NCBI RefSeq assembly: GCF_963169125.1
Contig: NC_084801.1
Coordinates: 79,859,696-79,923,695, forward strand
Source: Humulus lupulus
Lineage: Eukaryota; Streptophyta; Magnoliopsida; Rosales; Cannabaceae
Length of the DNA: 64,000 bases
Direction of reading: 5' to 3'
Below the pieces are notes generated by a model that saw only the letters and a program-made list of their open reading frames with translations, made no database searches and was not told the DNA's origin. Positions within the stretch are counted from its first letter, which is position 1; each line of letters begins with the position of its first letter. A program made the translations under genes and the position numbers. Of this stretch, positions 20,079-33,000 are shown one piece after another.

Positions 20079-20086
20079 TTTTTATA
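20079..20086 (-). promoter_or_regulatory. Candidate TATA box of the antisense gene
   Basis: The minus strand reads CTTGTATAAAAAGGGGG. It lies about 750 bp upstream of the antisense ATG. Just before that ATG the minus strand has a plausible acceptor (CTCGATAG), so a 5' UTR intron is possible. Transcription start not shown. Confidence 0.4.
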
Positions 20087-20320
20087 CAAGGGGGGATCAC
20101 GTGTAAAAGGCTCCTGGGAGACCCTCCACTCGAAATGTGAAACGACGGCTGGACAGTAGGCTAGGCCATTTAATGCGGTTCTCGTAGAATGTACCGTCGC
20201 CACCCACGGCGTTCCACGTATCAGACGCATGCGAAAAGCATGGAATGCGAAGGGTTGTGGGAGAAGTCTAAAAGCTCCAACTGTGGTCTCCCATGTCTGA
20301 CGTCATGGACCACGAGCAGG

Positions 20321-20335
20321 AGCTTGGGGGGCAGA
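20321..20335 (+). other. Polypurine tract
   Basis: AGCTTGGGGGGCAGA lies immediately before the 3' LTR, the position of the plus-strand primer in LTR retrotransposons. Confidence 0.75.
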
Positions 20336-21113
20336 TGTACGCCCTGGATTTCCCACGGGCTGTTTAGCAGGACGATCCTCGGACTAAACATGATTTAGCC
20401 CGAGGCTCCCACAGGCCAGAGGCTTTATCTTCAGGACGGGCCCTTTCTAGCTCGAGGGGATGGAGTTTCCTGCTCCTTCTTGTTGTTCCAGGAGCTGGTA
20501 ACAACATCCGACGACCACTGAAGGATCAGCTCGGGTTATGGATTGCTCCGGTAGCGAGCTTCTCAAGAAGCTCTGACCCTATGGGAGGTCAACACGCAAG
20601 ATAAACGTGCATAATCCTGCCACCACGTGTCCGATATCCCCCTGACTTCTCGGACACGCCGCAGGAACGTGCGTATTCAGACACCCACGGATGGGTTGGG
20701 CCGTGCGGCCCATTATCTCCTTCCATACTGATTAGACCACACTTGTGTGTCAGGTTTAGGAAGTAATCATGAATATCACAGACTTGATATGACAAATGGT
20801 AAGGTCACGGGATGACCTCCCTACCAATTTCCAGGTGCCTTCTCCTATAAATATGGAGACCCTGGGAATTGATAGGGGTTGGAAAAAATAGTCTTGTAAG
20901 AACTATATATTTTGTAAACCAATTACCCAGAAAAGATCAATAATATTGACTAGTGGAGTAGAAGGATTTTAACCTTCGAACCACTTAAAAAACGTGTTTA
21001 GAGTCACCTAGTTCTTCTCACAAAGATTTCATATCTGCGGCGGTTCTACTTTTAAGTACTAATCTCTTTCTCTTCTTCTCTTAATTACCTGTTGCCGAAG
21101 AACCGCGTCAACA
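20336..21113 (+). repeat. 3' LTR of copy 2 (778 bp)
   Basis: Same length and ends as the 5' LTR. Followed directly by CCATC, the right target duplication. Confidence 0.96.
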
Positions 21114-21359
21114 CCATCCATGGGGAAAAAACTCAATCACCATTAAGAGTGAACCCATATATATAAAAGCAGCAACCTCAATTAATCCTAGAAGCATTAA
21201 CTAGGTAACGGAGAATACAATAGCAAATAGAAAATATAAATTCTAGTAAATACACTGAAATTCATATTGTCCACTTGACATTCTACAGCAGGAATAGAGG
21301 TGCAATAGGAAGAGAAACAAAAGGGGAAGAACAAGGTGTATGAGAAAGTTATAAAGAAA

Positions 21360-21747
21360 GGGAAGCACATACATGATAGGTGGAACCGGTATCCAAAATT
21401 CAAGTGGTTGATGGAATTGAATAGGAAATAGAAGATAATGAAAGTATACCTGAGAAATTGGAAATTGAGGGCTCAGCTAAGAGTCTCTAAATGAGGCAAA
21501 AGGACTATGAGAGTTGCAAGCTAAAGAGAGCAATGGCTGGAGTCAAGGGTGGTTAGGAAGAAGTATTTGGACCCATTGAGGTAGAATGCGGAGAAAAGGC
21601 AGCGCAAATCATCTGGTTCGTGTAATGGCCATTGAACCTAGGAGCCAATTGATGTGAAGGATCAGAATTGAACTTCGATGACATAGTGTTGGGTGGATTT
21701 GCATTAGACCTAGAATACATATTGTTGGGTGGTTCCGGGTAAGGCAT
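21360..21747 (-). pseudogene. Inverted copia gag/protease piece
   Basis: On the minus strand, 21747-21553 is open and Asn/Ser/Pro-rich, like the linker of copia gag. Further along (21400-21370) it reads ILDTGSTYHVC, the copia aspartic protease active-site context. The directly neighbouring GAG-pre-integrase region is on the plus strand, so the order is right but this part is flipped. Confidence 0.5.
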
Positions 21748-22024
21748 GATCTGTTAACCATGGTTCTTATAGCATTGTTCCATTAGTGCTTTAACTCAAA
21801 CGCAACACTACTCATTTGATTTCACCTCCAATTTTTGTTTCATACAGGACCATTTACAAGGGGAAATGATTGGGATGAGTAGACGTTAAGACAATCTCTA
21901 TGTGTTAGACAGTTCCAATTTGTAATAGCTATGTTTTCTTTGTAATAAACTTGTGGCATTTTCGTTTAGGCCACCCTTCCAATGTAAAATTCCATATTTT
22001 GATAAATGAATTAAAGTTGCCTAC

Positions 22025-23044
22025 TGTTGTATCTATTTTTGGACATGGTGATGTGTCAAAGAACAAGGGTAACTACGATTCAGGCGAGACCCTATGTTGG
22101 TCACCGGTCACCTTCAAGTAAGGTTGGTCGCTCAAACTTGTTTAGCACGGAGTAATGATAATGTTCCCAAGAGCCTATAAAGCGATGAAGCCTCCCAAAG
22201 CTAATCACAGGGTGCCAATCCTAGGGTTTTGGTCCCCTATACTTAGTCACATGATGTACTAAACCCCTATCACGGGTACCATCTCCACAAGGGTTGATCG
22301 CCCCATCTGATGCCCAAAGGCCAGTCACAGACCCCTCTTATGACTTGGTCGCCAAGCTGCATTGCCAGGTGTCCTTCAAGAAGACCCTAGTTGCCCCACA
22401 ATACTGATCACAAGGTGTCATTCTCGATGTTTCGTTTGTTGGTGTCTGATTCTAGGTGCACAACATGTTCACTAAGCAAGCATCCCACATGACTTGATCA
22501 CCAATGTCTAGTTGCAGATTCCTGAGAGCAAGGTCGAATCGCCCATAACTCCTCATAGTCCCAAAGTTGGTCACAAGTGACTGTCACAAGAGATGATCGC
22601 AGGTCACTGCTCCAGAAGCTGGTCGTAAGAGATGGCGGCTCAGCTTAACCATGACATGTGACTGAGTTAGCTTACTTATTATTTTGTGTCTCTTATCTCT
22701 GGGCCAATCCTAGTAGCAATGGCCCACAACCCGATTGTGACCCTAAAACCTCATTATAAATAAGAGGAGAAGGGATCTGAATAAGAGAGAGGCCCTAGAT
22801 AGTGCAAAATTACTAGAGACTGCATTCTATGTACTTAGAGAGCTCTTATGTAATAAAGCAAAAATGACAAACTCCAATTCACCTTATTCTATGGCTCACA
22901 AACTCAAACATCAATAAAAGTGACTAAGTGGACGTAGGTCAATCCTTAAGTCGAACAACTATAAACCCTCTCTTCATTTATTACTCTTTCGAGCATTTGT
23001 GTATTAAACTCTTAAGCATGTGCTCCAAAAATTATTGATCAACA
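22025..23044 (+). repeat. Solo LTR (1020 bp) with target duplication
   Basis: It begins TGTTG and ends CAACA and is flanked by CCTAC on both sides (22020-22024 and 23045-23049). Removing it joins the copia reading from HPSNVKFHILINELKLPT into the following integrase region. A TATA box (TATAAATA) lies at 22755-22762. No internal domains are present, so two LTRs probably recombined. Family not recognised; the leader-like end suggests Ty3/gypsy. Confidence 0.88.
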
Positions 23045-24345
23045 CCTACCATCAATTCTAATTTACATTCTTGTTCTGTATGCCCTTTAACAAAGCAAAA
23101 ATGTCTACCATTTCCATCTTTTAATCACTTATCATCTCTTCCTTTTGAAATAGTTCATTGTGATATTTGAGGCCCCTTTCTTATACCTACTCATGAAGGG
23201 TATCATCGATGATTGTACTCGTAATACTGGTCCTATCTCTTTGCATGCTAAATTTGATGTTGATCACATTTTTCCTCAATTTCTCTCTTGTTCGCACTCA
23301 ATTTGTTCAACCTATTAATGTTGTTCATAGTGATAATGCTCCTAAGTTAAATCAATCTGACCTTTTTGATACCCTTTTCATTCATGCAAAATTCTATTGT
23401 TGAGGGAAATATCAACACATTCTCAATATTGCTAGAGCACTCCATTTTAATCGTTTGTACTTCTATCCTATCTGTTTGTACCTTTGTCTATCATATCAAT
23501 AAGATTCCTTCTCTCAGTCCCCTTTTGAGCTTCTTCGTCACAAAACACCATTCTATTCTTGTTTTAAATCATTTGATTGTTTTTGTTGCACCTCCACCCT
23601 TCACAGCTCCTGCCATAAGTTTTCTCCCCGAACCACTTCTTTATCTTTATTGGATATGCTTTTGGTTACAAAGGTTACAAAATTTTGGTTTTGTAATCTA
23701 ACAAAATTTTATTTTCTCGTGATGCTATTTTTCATGAATCCATCTTTCTCTTCAAACAAATTTTACCTTTCACTCCCTCTGATTTTTTCTCAAATTGTGT
23801 TCTTTCTTGTCATATTGTATCTCCTTCCACCACTCCTTCCTCAAATATCTCTTTGCCCACTTCCTCCCTCTCCCATGCTGCCTTCCCACATGCTCCATCA
23901 CGCCCTTCTCGTGTGTCACCCGTCCTCCCCAATACCTTTCAAATTATCACTGTAACCCTGCTTCTTCCTCCTCTACTTATTCTACAATCCTTATCCCCTC
24001 TCTCAAGTTCTCTCTTATTCCAAATTATCTCCCTCGTTCAGTACCTTCTCTCTCCTTCTAGCCATGTTGAACCTTCCACTTATGCTCAGGCAGTCCTTAT
24101 TCTGGAGTGGAAAAATGTTATGAAACAAGAGTTGCACACTTTAAAAAAATATATATTTTAAATATATTGTTAGTTAGTAAGTTGTATAGTTACCGGTGGC
24201 ATTGTAAATTTTGTATATTTACTGTTTTGCCTCGTTTTGTGGACTAGTGCTAGACCCTTCTCCACTCTTGTATATATATTCCCTCATCCTGTAATTTCTC
24301 GAGATATTAACGAGGAAGATTTTATTCCCGGCTATTCCAACCTTT

Positions 24346-24735
24346 TCTTCTTTACACTAGCAAAAGTATAATTTGGTTTAAGCTAGTTCAGAATTATTGA
24401 ACCAATCCAATACATAATAATCACCACTACATGCGCAAATACATTATTATTGTAAATAGGTTGACTTCTTTCTTTTCCTTTTCTTATATTAAATCAAGAA
24501 TGTTATCCATAATGCGAAATATGGCTCATAACTAGTCACGAATGACAAAAAAAGTTGAAAGAACTGAATTATGTTTAAAAACATCCCCAAAAAACATGAT
24601 TCATACATCAGTTAATCAGCAGTTCACTCTACAATCTTGTAGGTTAGAATGAACATGACATGTGGGTGGAGTTTCTCAATTAATTTATGCTTGAATGGAG
24701 CTGCACAAATATAAAACGTACAAAAGAAATCATGT
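24346..24735. other. Region 3' of the UAP gene
   Basis: AT-rich sequence with no ORF of interest. The UAP 3' UTR should lie here on the minus strand. No convincing polyadenylation signal can be chosen by eye. Confidence 0.4.
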
Positions 24736-27700
24736 TTAGAATGTAATCTCACAGGGAGCATGAAAGGTTCTGCCACGGCATATAGCTTCTAGATTCTCTC
24801 CAGCATAAGAACATAGCGGTGATACCTCCACGCCTGGTATTAAGATGAATTGCATTAGAAAACTACAAATAACTTCCACATTCACCTAATGTTGAGTTAA
24901 AAATACATGGAGATCCACAAAGCCAAATTCGCATCTAGGATCAACAAAATGGCAACGTTTAACTCGGTAATCCACTTTCTCTACTTTCCAATTTGTATTT
25001 ATGAGTGTACATATATTTCTACTAAAAATATGCGGGATACAAAACTGAAGCAATTAAAAGAGCTTTACCAGTTGCATATAAAGGCACAGAATGTGTTAAG
25101 AATCCACCAGCAGCAACTACCCAACGAGAATGAAGACGGAGAATAAGAAGTTTAGCACTTTCTGGAGTGTCAAAAGTCGACCCATTGATATTTTTAACAG
25201 GTGCAAATTCTTCTTCACGTAATACCTGTTTTAGAACAAGCAATTTTGAAGAAAAAACAATCTCCTTTAGTTGCGGAAAAGTACAACAATTAAAATATGA
25301 AAGATGTGGAAAAAAATGACCTCAAAAAGTGCAGTAGATGGTGCATATGGAAATGCATCAAATATGAACTGCTCTAGTTTAAATCCCATTGTATGTCCGT
25401 GAATTGAAGGAATTTTCTTCTCAGCAAGATGGTAGCTACATTTGTAAAAATGCAATAAGCATAATGGTTAAAAAACACACAAAGCTTTAATGCAAAACGC
25501 AACTGATCACAAAAAAACTGTCACAAAATTCAAATTTGTCCTGCCAACATAAGTAATATAGGAATGAGCATGTACTACATCCTGCATCCTGCATTCTTCG
25601 CCTATGCTGAATACCTGCCTTTCAGGGCTACTATATAGTCATAATGGAAGTCCAACAAAATTAAGTATGCGAATTCCAGATTCTGTTCTTTATTTCTTCG
25701 CATCTAAATCTTTTTGATAAGAGAATAAACTAATGTATGAAAAATAAAAATTAAAAAATACAACCAAAATAGAAAGAGCACTATAAGGCACTCTAAGGTG
25801 TCCAACACCCTATAACATGATGTATCATTAGTGGGTCTCATATATTTTAATTTAAATTAGAATATGTGGGACCGATATTAATTTACACCAATGATAGTAT
25901 GACATGTGATAGGGTGTTGGGCACCATAGAGTGCCATTTAACAATTCTCAAATAGAAAAGGAGAATATCTCTAAAATAAATAACAATTAATTTTAACTTA
26001 ATTACAGCAAAGCCTCTCACTCTGTTATTTATAACAAAGAAATGAAAGTGGTACCTTTTACAATTGTTTAGAAGCTAGACACTAGTTAATCATATTACGC
26101 CATAAATTTAAAAAAAAAAATGAGCAATCTTAAAGCGATTCCTGTTAAGAAAATGGAATTTAAAGAAGCATTTATCAAAATGATCAGTGGTAGGAATACA
26201 TATACTTGAATCTTTCCCTCCTGTATGCAATTTCAGTTTTAAGAACTAGCAAAATGATATTTCGAAGAATAGTCAAATGGACAAGATACTAACAAGAAAG
26301 ACAAAGATGTCATGTATTAGACTAACAGAAGCACACTGTGCATATCAGTGAAAATTGAAAAGAAAAAACATATAAATTTATAGGGAATTTCTTTGGTACA
26401 ACTCACAAAAAGTGGTCTCTTTTTGTTTGGACCCGTGAACAATTTTCAGCACGATTTTTTTTATGACCGTGTATATTATAGTTTTTTAAACCATTCTACA
26501 AATTTTCAGAAAATTCCGAATAATTTAGAGTACCGAAAATAATAATCAAACATATTGTCTTCCACGCGCATAAAAAAAAAATAGTCACGCGTGCAACAAT
26601 TTGTTTAAACCTTATTTTCGGTACTGTAAATTATTCAGAATTTTCTCTGAAAATTTGCAGGAAGCTCTAAATAACTTCAATATACACAGACATACAAAAA
26701 TTCCACGCCGAAAACTGTTCACAAGTACAAACAAAATGAGGTGTACCGGTGCACCTCTTTTTGTGAGTTACACCATAGAAATACCCTAAATTTATATATG
26801 TTTGTGTGGGAATTATAATACAGATAGACAAAGAGCTGTGGGGAGGGTTAAAGAAAGAACTGTTACTAACATGCTGTCTTTCTCAAGGCCGTTTGCCACG
26901 TGGTTCAGGAAATCCAGAGTAAACATGTGTAGGCATACCTGAAAGGCATAAGTTGCAAGAGTTCAGACTTATATTAACATATATAATATAACGTAATCGG
27001 TTAAAATAGACCTTTTTTTTTAATGTCAACTAGAAACAAATGACTAGATAAGAAAAGAGCTCAATTAGAGACACAAAACTAAATGAGATTTAATCCTTAA
27101 ATTTACTTTATTTGGTATCTGAAATATTAAACAAACTTGCTTCTTCTGACCAGTTTGCAAAAAAAAAAAAAATAATAATAATAATAATAAATAAAGAAAA
27201 GAAACGATTCAGCATTACTTAGCAGACAAAACATTTACGCAATTGTGATTCACATGCTTGTTACTGCCAACACTACCGCATAAATTGCTAAAAAATAAAC
27301 TGCATTTCCATTCCAAACCTGAAGCATCAATTATGAACTCGAATCAACACACTCATGATTGAAAATCCTACAGAGCTTTTACAAATAATTATCTTTAAAT
27401 ATGGGCTGTCTCTGTCTCCTAAACTAGTATGAGAAAGGGAAGCAGAACACAAAAAAGGAAAACTAATAATGCATGTATAGTACAAAACTTTGTACAGCAC
27501 ATTGTAAGCCACCTCACGTGATAATTTGCTTCACTTTGTACTGTAAATGTACCACACATTCTGAACCTACAACTTATGTACCATTTTACCTATTTCGCAA
27601 TATATCTGAAATGAAAAACAGTTTTCCATATCTATGAAAGTTTAAAGGTAACATTAAACTAGTGTTTTTGGCAAAAGGGAATCACCAATGTGCCCCTTGT

Positions 27701-30068
27701 GTTTTTGACACATGAATAAATTATAATTTCAATTTTTTATATAACGATGTATATTGTACTTATAATAGACATTTTCAAGAAATTCTGAATAGTTTATTGT
27801 GCTGAAATAAGAGATCAAACAATTTATTTTACACGCATGTTACAGTCTCTTTTGACTTGATTTCAGCACAATTAATTATCCACATTTTCTTTGAAAACTT
27901 ATGAGAGGTCTGCCATAACTACAATATATACCATTATATAAAAAAATTGGGGTTATAATTTATTCACACCCCGAAGCCGGTAGGGGCACACCAGCAGTCC
28001 CCTTTTTAGGTGGTAGTACCACCTGAGAATTTTCCAATAATATATAAATATATACACATTTCAGCATTCACTCGTAAAATTTTAAAAATAGAAATTGACA
28101 AGCAGATAATAGGGCTTCCCAATTATCAGGTTTTTCATATGTATGAGATTGTGAAGTTACAAATCTAACAAAAATATATAAAGAGGGTATTACATTGCTC
28201 CAACAATAACGAAGGCGTCCAGTTCCTTGATTGATTGCAGAAGCCATAGACGGATCCAACTCACTGTATTCTACAACAGTTAGAGGTCCACCTTTTCCTC
28301 GGCGCACAAAGACACCAACCTTTTCTTGGGGGTATGCCTGTAATGAAACCACAAGAAACTTCAGAATTCTTTATATGTACATTTTTCTTAAAAAAATCTG
28401 AATTTGTGTTAATGTGAAATAAAGACAAGTCAGAGGACAGACTAAGAGTTTACAACAAGACTTCTTTATATGTACTGATTTTTTTTCGCTGGGCTCTTTA
28501 TATGTACTGATCAAAGCAAAAATAGTCATGCACGTAATAACAGATCTAAACACCATAGAGTTGACAATATTTAGGTTAATAAGTCTCACAACCGCCAAGG
28601 TAGCAGGTTCAGTTTGAAAAGCTTAGACAATTCGCAGACACATGAATGTATCACGAGTGATTGTTAGGCATCATATATAAAGATCAGGATAAACTTATCA
28701 AAGTGGCCTTTTTTATACATAAAATCATTCTCCATGATCACCATTGTATCAACAGTATTCAGATTAAGAAGTCTTATGAGAACCTACATAGTACATTCAT
28801 TTTAAAAAGCTTAGGTTTTGTAAATGATTCTTATGAATCGTATAAATTCATAAATACAACAAGCATATCAAAATCGCCCGAACTATTATGTCATACATTG
28901 ACCGCACTGCATGAACATGTTAAATTATACTCTTTAAGACTTAATGGTCAAGAACACTCCTGAACTAAAGATTCACAAGAAATCTGCAATACCACACTTT
29001 GAACCTAAACCCATGATATTGATCTTGTAATGAGCTAAGAAAACACTAGGTGCCCATCTTCAGCAATTATATCTCATCATATTTTTCAGTTAAGAATATC
29101 TATGTAATCCACTTTCCAAACAAATTGACAACAAGAGCTAGAGGTATATAAATCATGCAAAAATTACAACATAATATTTCATCAAGTAAACTAAAAATAA
29201 AAAACATAAACCCTTCACTTTAACATGGTTTTCCAAATGAATGAAGAAAACCATGACCATGTTTCAGAATAAGTATATAAATTAGATCTTTAAACATTAA
29301 ATCCTAGATGTACCTTACGAACAACCTTGGCAGCGGTAACAACACCTTTATCAATGAAATAACCCAAGAAAGTTGGATCAGCTACACGAACCTGCTTTCA
29401 AGATGCTAATCACTATACTCTTCAATAAAATAAATTCCAGGTATTGAACCAATGGAAAGTCAAAGTGACACATCCTTTTGCTCAATGTCCAAAATGAAAA
29501 TTAGATGAATTATATATAAGGGTTAGTACTCAATGATTACGTCAATATCTATCTATATATATATATATATATAATATAAATAGTTTACATAATTTTTGTG
29601 GTCAGTTTTTTATTCAATAGTTGTGATCAATTTGGTAGCTTACCAAAACAACTACTAAATTATGCTAACATGACATCTGAAATTAATAAAAATATATATT
29701 TTTTTGAAATATAACAAATATAGAGACATAATCTTTCCAAAACTCTCATATATAAACAAAACACATTGAGAAAATACTTGTGAGCAGGTGTTATTCCCCT
29801 CTATGCAAGATTTCAAAATCTTACGAAAGTTTTAATATTTCAACACTTAAGTGGGAAAGTTTTGGAATTTATTTAGAGTAAATTTATTTTTTTCTATTTT
29901 ATCCAAACAAATGATGAAAGTAAAAGGCTCCTTTTCTACCTTTGGTTATAATCTGAACATATTGTAGGAAAGGAAGAAAGCTCACCAATGCATTGTCGAC
30001 ACCATAGCAATCCACATATTTAATTCCTCTCATGGACATATTTTCTAATAATTTTGAAGATTTCAGAG
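24736..30068 (-). CDS. UAP1: UAP exons 8-14 (3' cluster of the visible gene)
   Basis: Seven exons, numbered from the first visible one, encode the second half of the enzyme: [11 protein letters not shown] to [96 protein letters not shown] and the last exon ending APCEITF with TAA at 24736-24738. No lesion is seen in any of them. The introns hold three hairpin MITEs. Confidence 0.93.
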
Positions 30069-33000
30069 CTGCTCAAAAATCAAAATTAGCAAGAGCAAGA
30101 AAGAAGAAGGAAGAAAAAATACCAAAAAAAAAAGGATAAAGAAAAAAAACAGAGGAAAGCAGCGATGGAATTTAAATATCATATAAAAGTTAACACTGGG
30201 AAAATATTTAACAAAAATGTGGAAAATTAACCTTTGATAATCTTTATTCATAGAGAATAAGAATTTTAAATAGGCATTGTACAGGTATACACAAATCTGG
30301 TATTTGATACCAAATATTCTAGACTAATTACAGATATTCCAGAGTAAATCAATTTGCCTAAAATTAAATAATCTAATTATAGTAACTTTCTAATAATTCA
30401 GCTTGGTTTCCTTACTGGAAAAATAAAAAGTAAATGCTCAATGTGCAATATTTTCTACACCCTCCCTCAAGCTGGTGCATAGAGATTCCACATGCCCAGC
30501 TCGCAAACTAACTCATTGAAACTTTATGTTGATAGCCCTTCGGTCAATAAGTCAGCGTGTTGTTGCTTGCTAGGAATATATACAACACATGGTTCATTTC
30601 CATCAATTTTTTCTTTAATGAAGTGTCTGTCCACCTCAACGTGCTTCGTTCTGCTATGATGGACTGGGTTGTGTGCTATGTTGATTGTTGACTTGCTGTC
30701 GTTGTACGACTTTAAAGGCTCGATCCTTTGAAGTTTTAATTCTTCAAATATGCATTTGATCCAAATTAATTCGCATACGAGTTCGGCTTCGATACTACTT
30801 CATGATACCACTGGTTTCTTCTTACTCCTCCAAGTAACCAAGTTATTCCATTTTTTAGTACAATATCTAGTTGTTGATCTTCTATCTTCAATTGACCCTA
30901 CCCAATTTGCATCTGTGAACTGTGAAGGCCTTAACACCTCTTTCCTCATTCTTTTAGAATAGCTATCCATTTCCAGGTGTTTTCTTCAGATAGCATAAAA
31001 TTTTGTACACAACTTCCAAGTGTTCTTCGAATGGATTGTGCATGTATTGGCTAACCAAGCTCAAAGCAAATGCAATATCGGGCCTTCTGTGGGATAGGTA
31101 GATCAATTTTGCCATTAACCGCTGGTACATTCCCTTGTCAATTGGCTTCTCTTTTGTTGGTTTATACTTGCCTTTTGGTTCAACTGGTGTTGTCACAACC
31201 ACTCATTCATGTTTCCTTGAGTAGATCTAGGACATATTTCCTTTGAGACACAACAATTCCTTGTTTTGTTCTTGCAACCTCCATTCCTAGAAAATACTTC
31301 ATTGGCACAAGATCTTTCACCTCGAATTCTTGGGCTAGCAAGCCTATAAGTCGTTCTTGCTCTCCATAATCATCACCGGTGAGAATCATGTCATCAACAT
31401 AGACAATGAGAATAGCTACCATACCTCACTGGTGAGTGTGTGATCCGATTGAGCCTGTTTATATCCATACTATTTTAGCACTTGATTAAATCTTACAAAC
31501 CATGCACGTGGAGATTGTTTTAAGCCGTAGAAAGATTTTTTCAGATGACAGACATTCACTTTTCCATATCTTTCCTTGAACCCAAGAGGGATACTCTTAA
31601 AAACTTCCTCTTCCAAATGTCCATTGAGGAAGGTATTTCTGATGTCTAGTTGTTGAAGGGGCCAATCTTGCAGCAACTGATAGTAGAACCTTGAATGTGT
31701 TTTACTTGGCAATGGGTGCAAACGTCTCGTTGTAATCTACTCCATATGTTTGGGTGGATACTTTTGCAACTAGTCTCGCTTTGTATCGGTTTATCGTTCG
31801 ATCAACCTTGTGTTTAACCGTAAATATCCACTTACATCCAACAACATGTTTATCTCTAGGTCGATTGACTATTGTCCACGCCGCGTTGGTTTCTAGTGCC
31901 CCAATTTCCTTGTAGATTGCTTTCTTCTATTCTTTTACTGAGAGGGCTTCAGTTATGTCCTTAGGAACTACCACTTGCTCAACTTCTGCTAAGAAAGCTT
32001 TATATTTCAGAGTTAGTCTACTATAGCAGACATGTCTGGACATTGGATGTAGAGTAAAACTTCGGACTTCCTTCCTCTTAGCAATAGGTAACTCGGACTT
32101 GGGTTCCACTACCCTCGAAGGCTCAACATTAGGAATATGTTAGACTAGAACAATCTTTCGATAAAATACTCAATTTTATTCCACAAATTTTTTTTTGAAA
32201 AAAAGACAGAGGTCATAAGATGACCTCCTCTTATTGAGAGCCCTCACTTATGGCGGAGGAAAACTGTGGTTACAAAAAAAAAACAAATAAAAATTAAACC
32301 AACCCGGGTTAAGAAAACTCCCGTCGACTCACTCTCCAAAAACTATTACAGCCACAAACTACTCCACTCCCTACAAAGATCCAAGAAAGAAACTCCCTCA
32401 AAACCTCTTGATCTAAACACCCATGTGGCCACCCAGAACTTGATCTTATCCCAAAGACTTTCCACTGTGAAAGAAACGTCTTCAAAAATCTTACTATTTC
32501 TCTCCAGCCAAATTGCCCAAAAAGTCGCTAACACAGTACTCTGCCACAAACGAGCCACCCTCCGTCCCCCTTCTAAATGGCATAGGAACAATTGAGAACA
32601 AGAGGAAGGCATACACCAAGAGACCCCAAATTTGTCCAGCACTTAAAACCACACCACCCTAGTAAACAAACACTCCAAAACCAAATGGCCAACTGACTCC
32701 CCTTCATTCTTACAACAAACACACCAATTTAGTGACAGATAGTGAAAAGGTCTTCACCTTTGCAAGTTAACGTGGACATTCAACTTATCCAAGAAGGACA
32801 ACCATCCAAACAATTTAACTTTGTAGGGGGCGACATTCTTCCATAAATTCTTAGCCCAATCCAATTCGGGGCCTAAATGAGCATAGCTCAAACTATAAAA
32901 GGCAGACTTACAAGTGAACACTCGGCTAATGTCTGGAAGCCAATGCCTATCCTCCAAAATTGACGGGAAAACCACAACCTGAAGCAGGTGCAACAGCTGA

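Larger units (their letters stand above)
8388..21113 (+). mobile_element. Complete Ty3/gypsy retrotransposon, Tat lineage, copy 2 (12.7 kb)
   Basis: LTRs at 8388-9165 and 20336-21113 are both 778 bp and start TGTACG / end CAACA. The element is flanked by the 5-bp duplication CCATC (8383-8387 and 21114-21118). Inside, in order: leader, gag-protease-RT-RNase H-integrase on the plus strand, a 122-bp tandem array, a spliced gene on the minus strand, and a purine tract (20321-20335). Long length, the gag zinc motif type and an extra region between pol and the 3' LTR fit the Tat lineage (Ogre, Retand and Grande relatives). I count three LTR differences (8531/20479 region twice, and one near 8617/20565), so insertion was recent. 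One stop codon in pol and one in the antisense gene suggest this copy is not autonomous. Confidence 0.96.
21170..24345 (+). pseudogene. Decayed Ty1/copia element, rearranged and interrupted
   Basis: Pieces of one copia coding region. At 21790-22024 the plus strand reads like the GAG-pre-integrase region (DHLQGEMIG, DNLYVLDSSNL, HPSNVK). After the solo LTR it resumes at 23050 with an integrase-like stretch (PLTKQKCLPFPS, PFEIVHCDI) and continues broken to 24160, where the segment before RT ends (SHVEPSTYAQAVL, MKQELHTL). RT and RNase H are missing. 24169-24345 (from TGTTAGTTAGT) looks like LTR remains. Many stops and frameshifts. The gag/protease part lies in reverse at 21170-21747. Confidence 0.75.

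Noticed and set aside
23366..24161. Overlapping ORFs rich in Leu, Ser and Pro
   Set aside because: Frameshifted readings of the decayed copia between integrase and RT.
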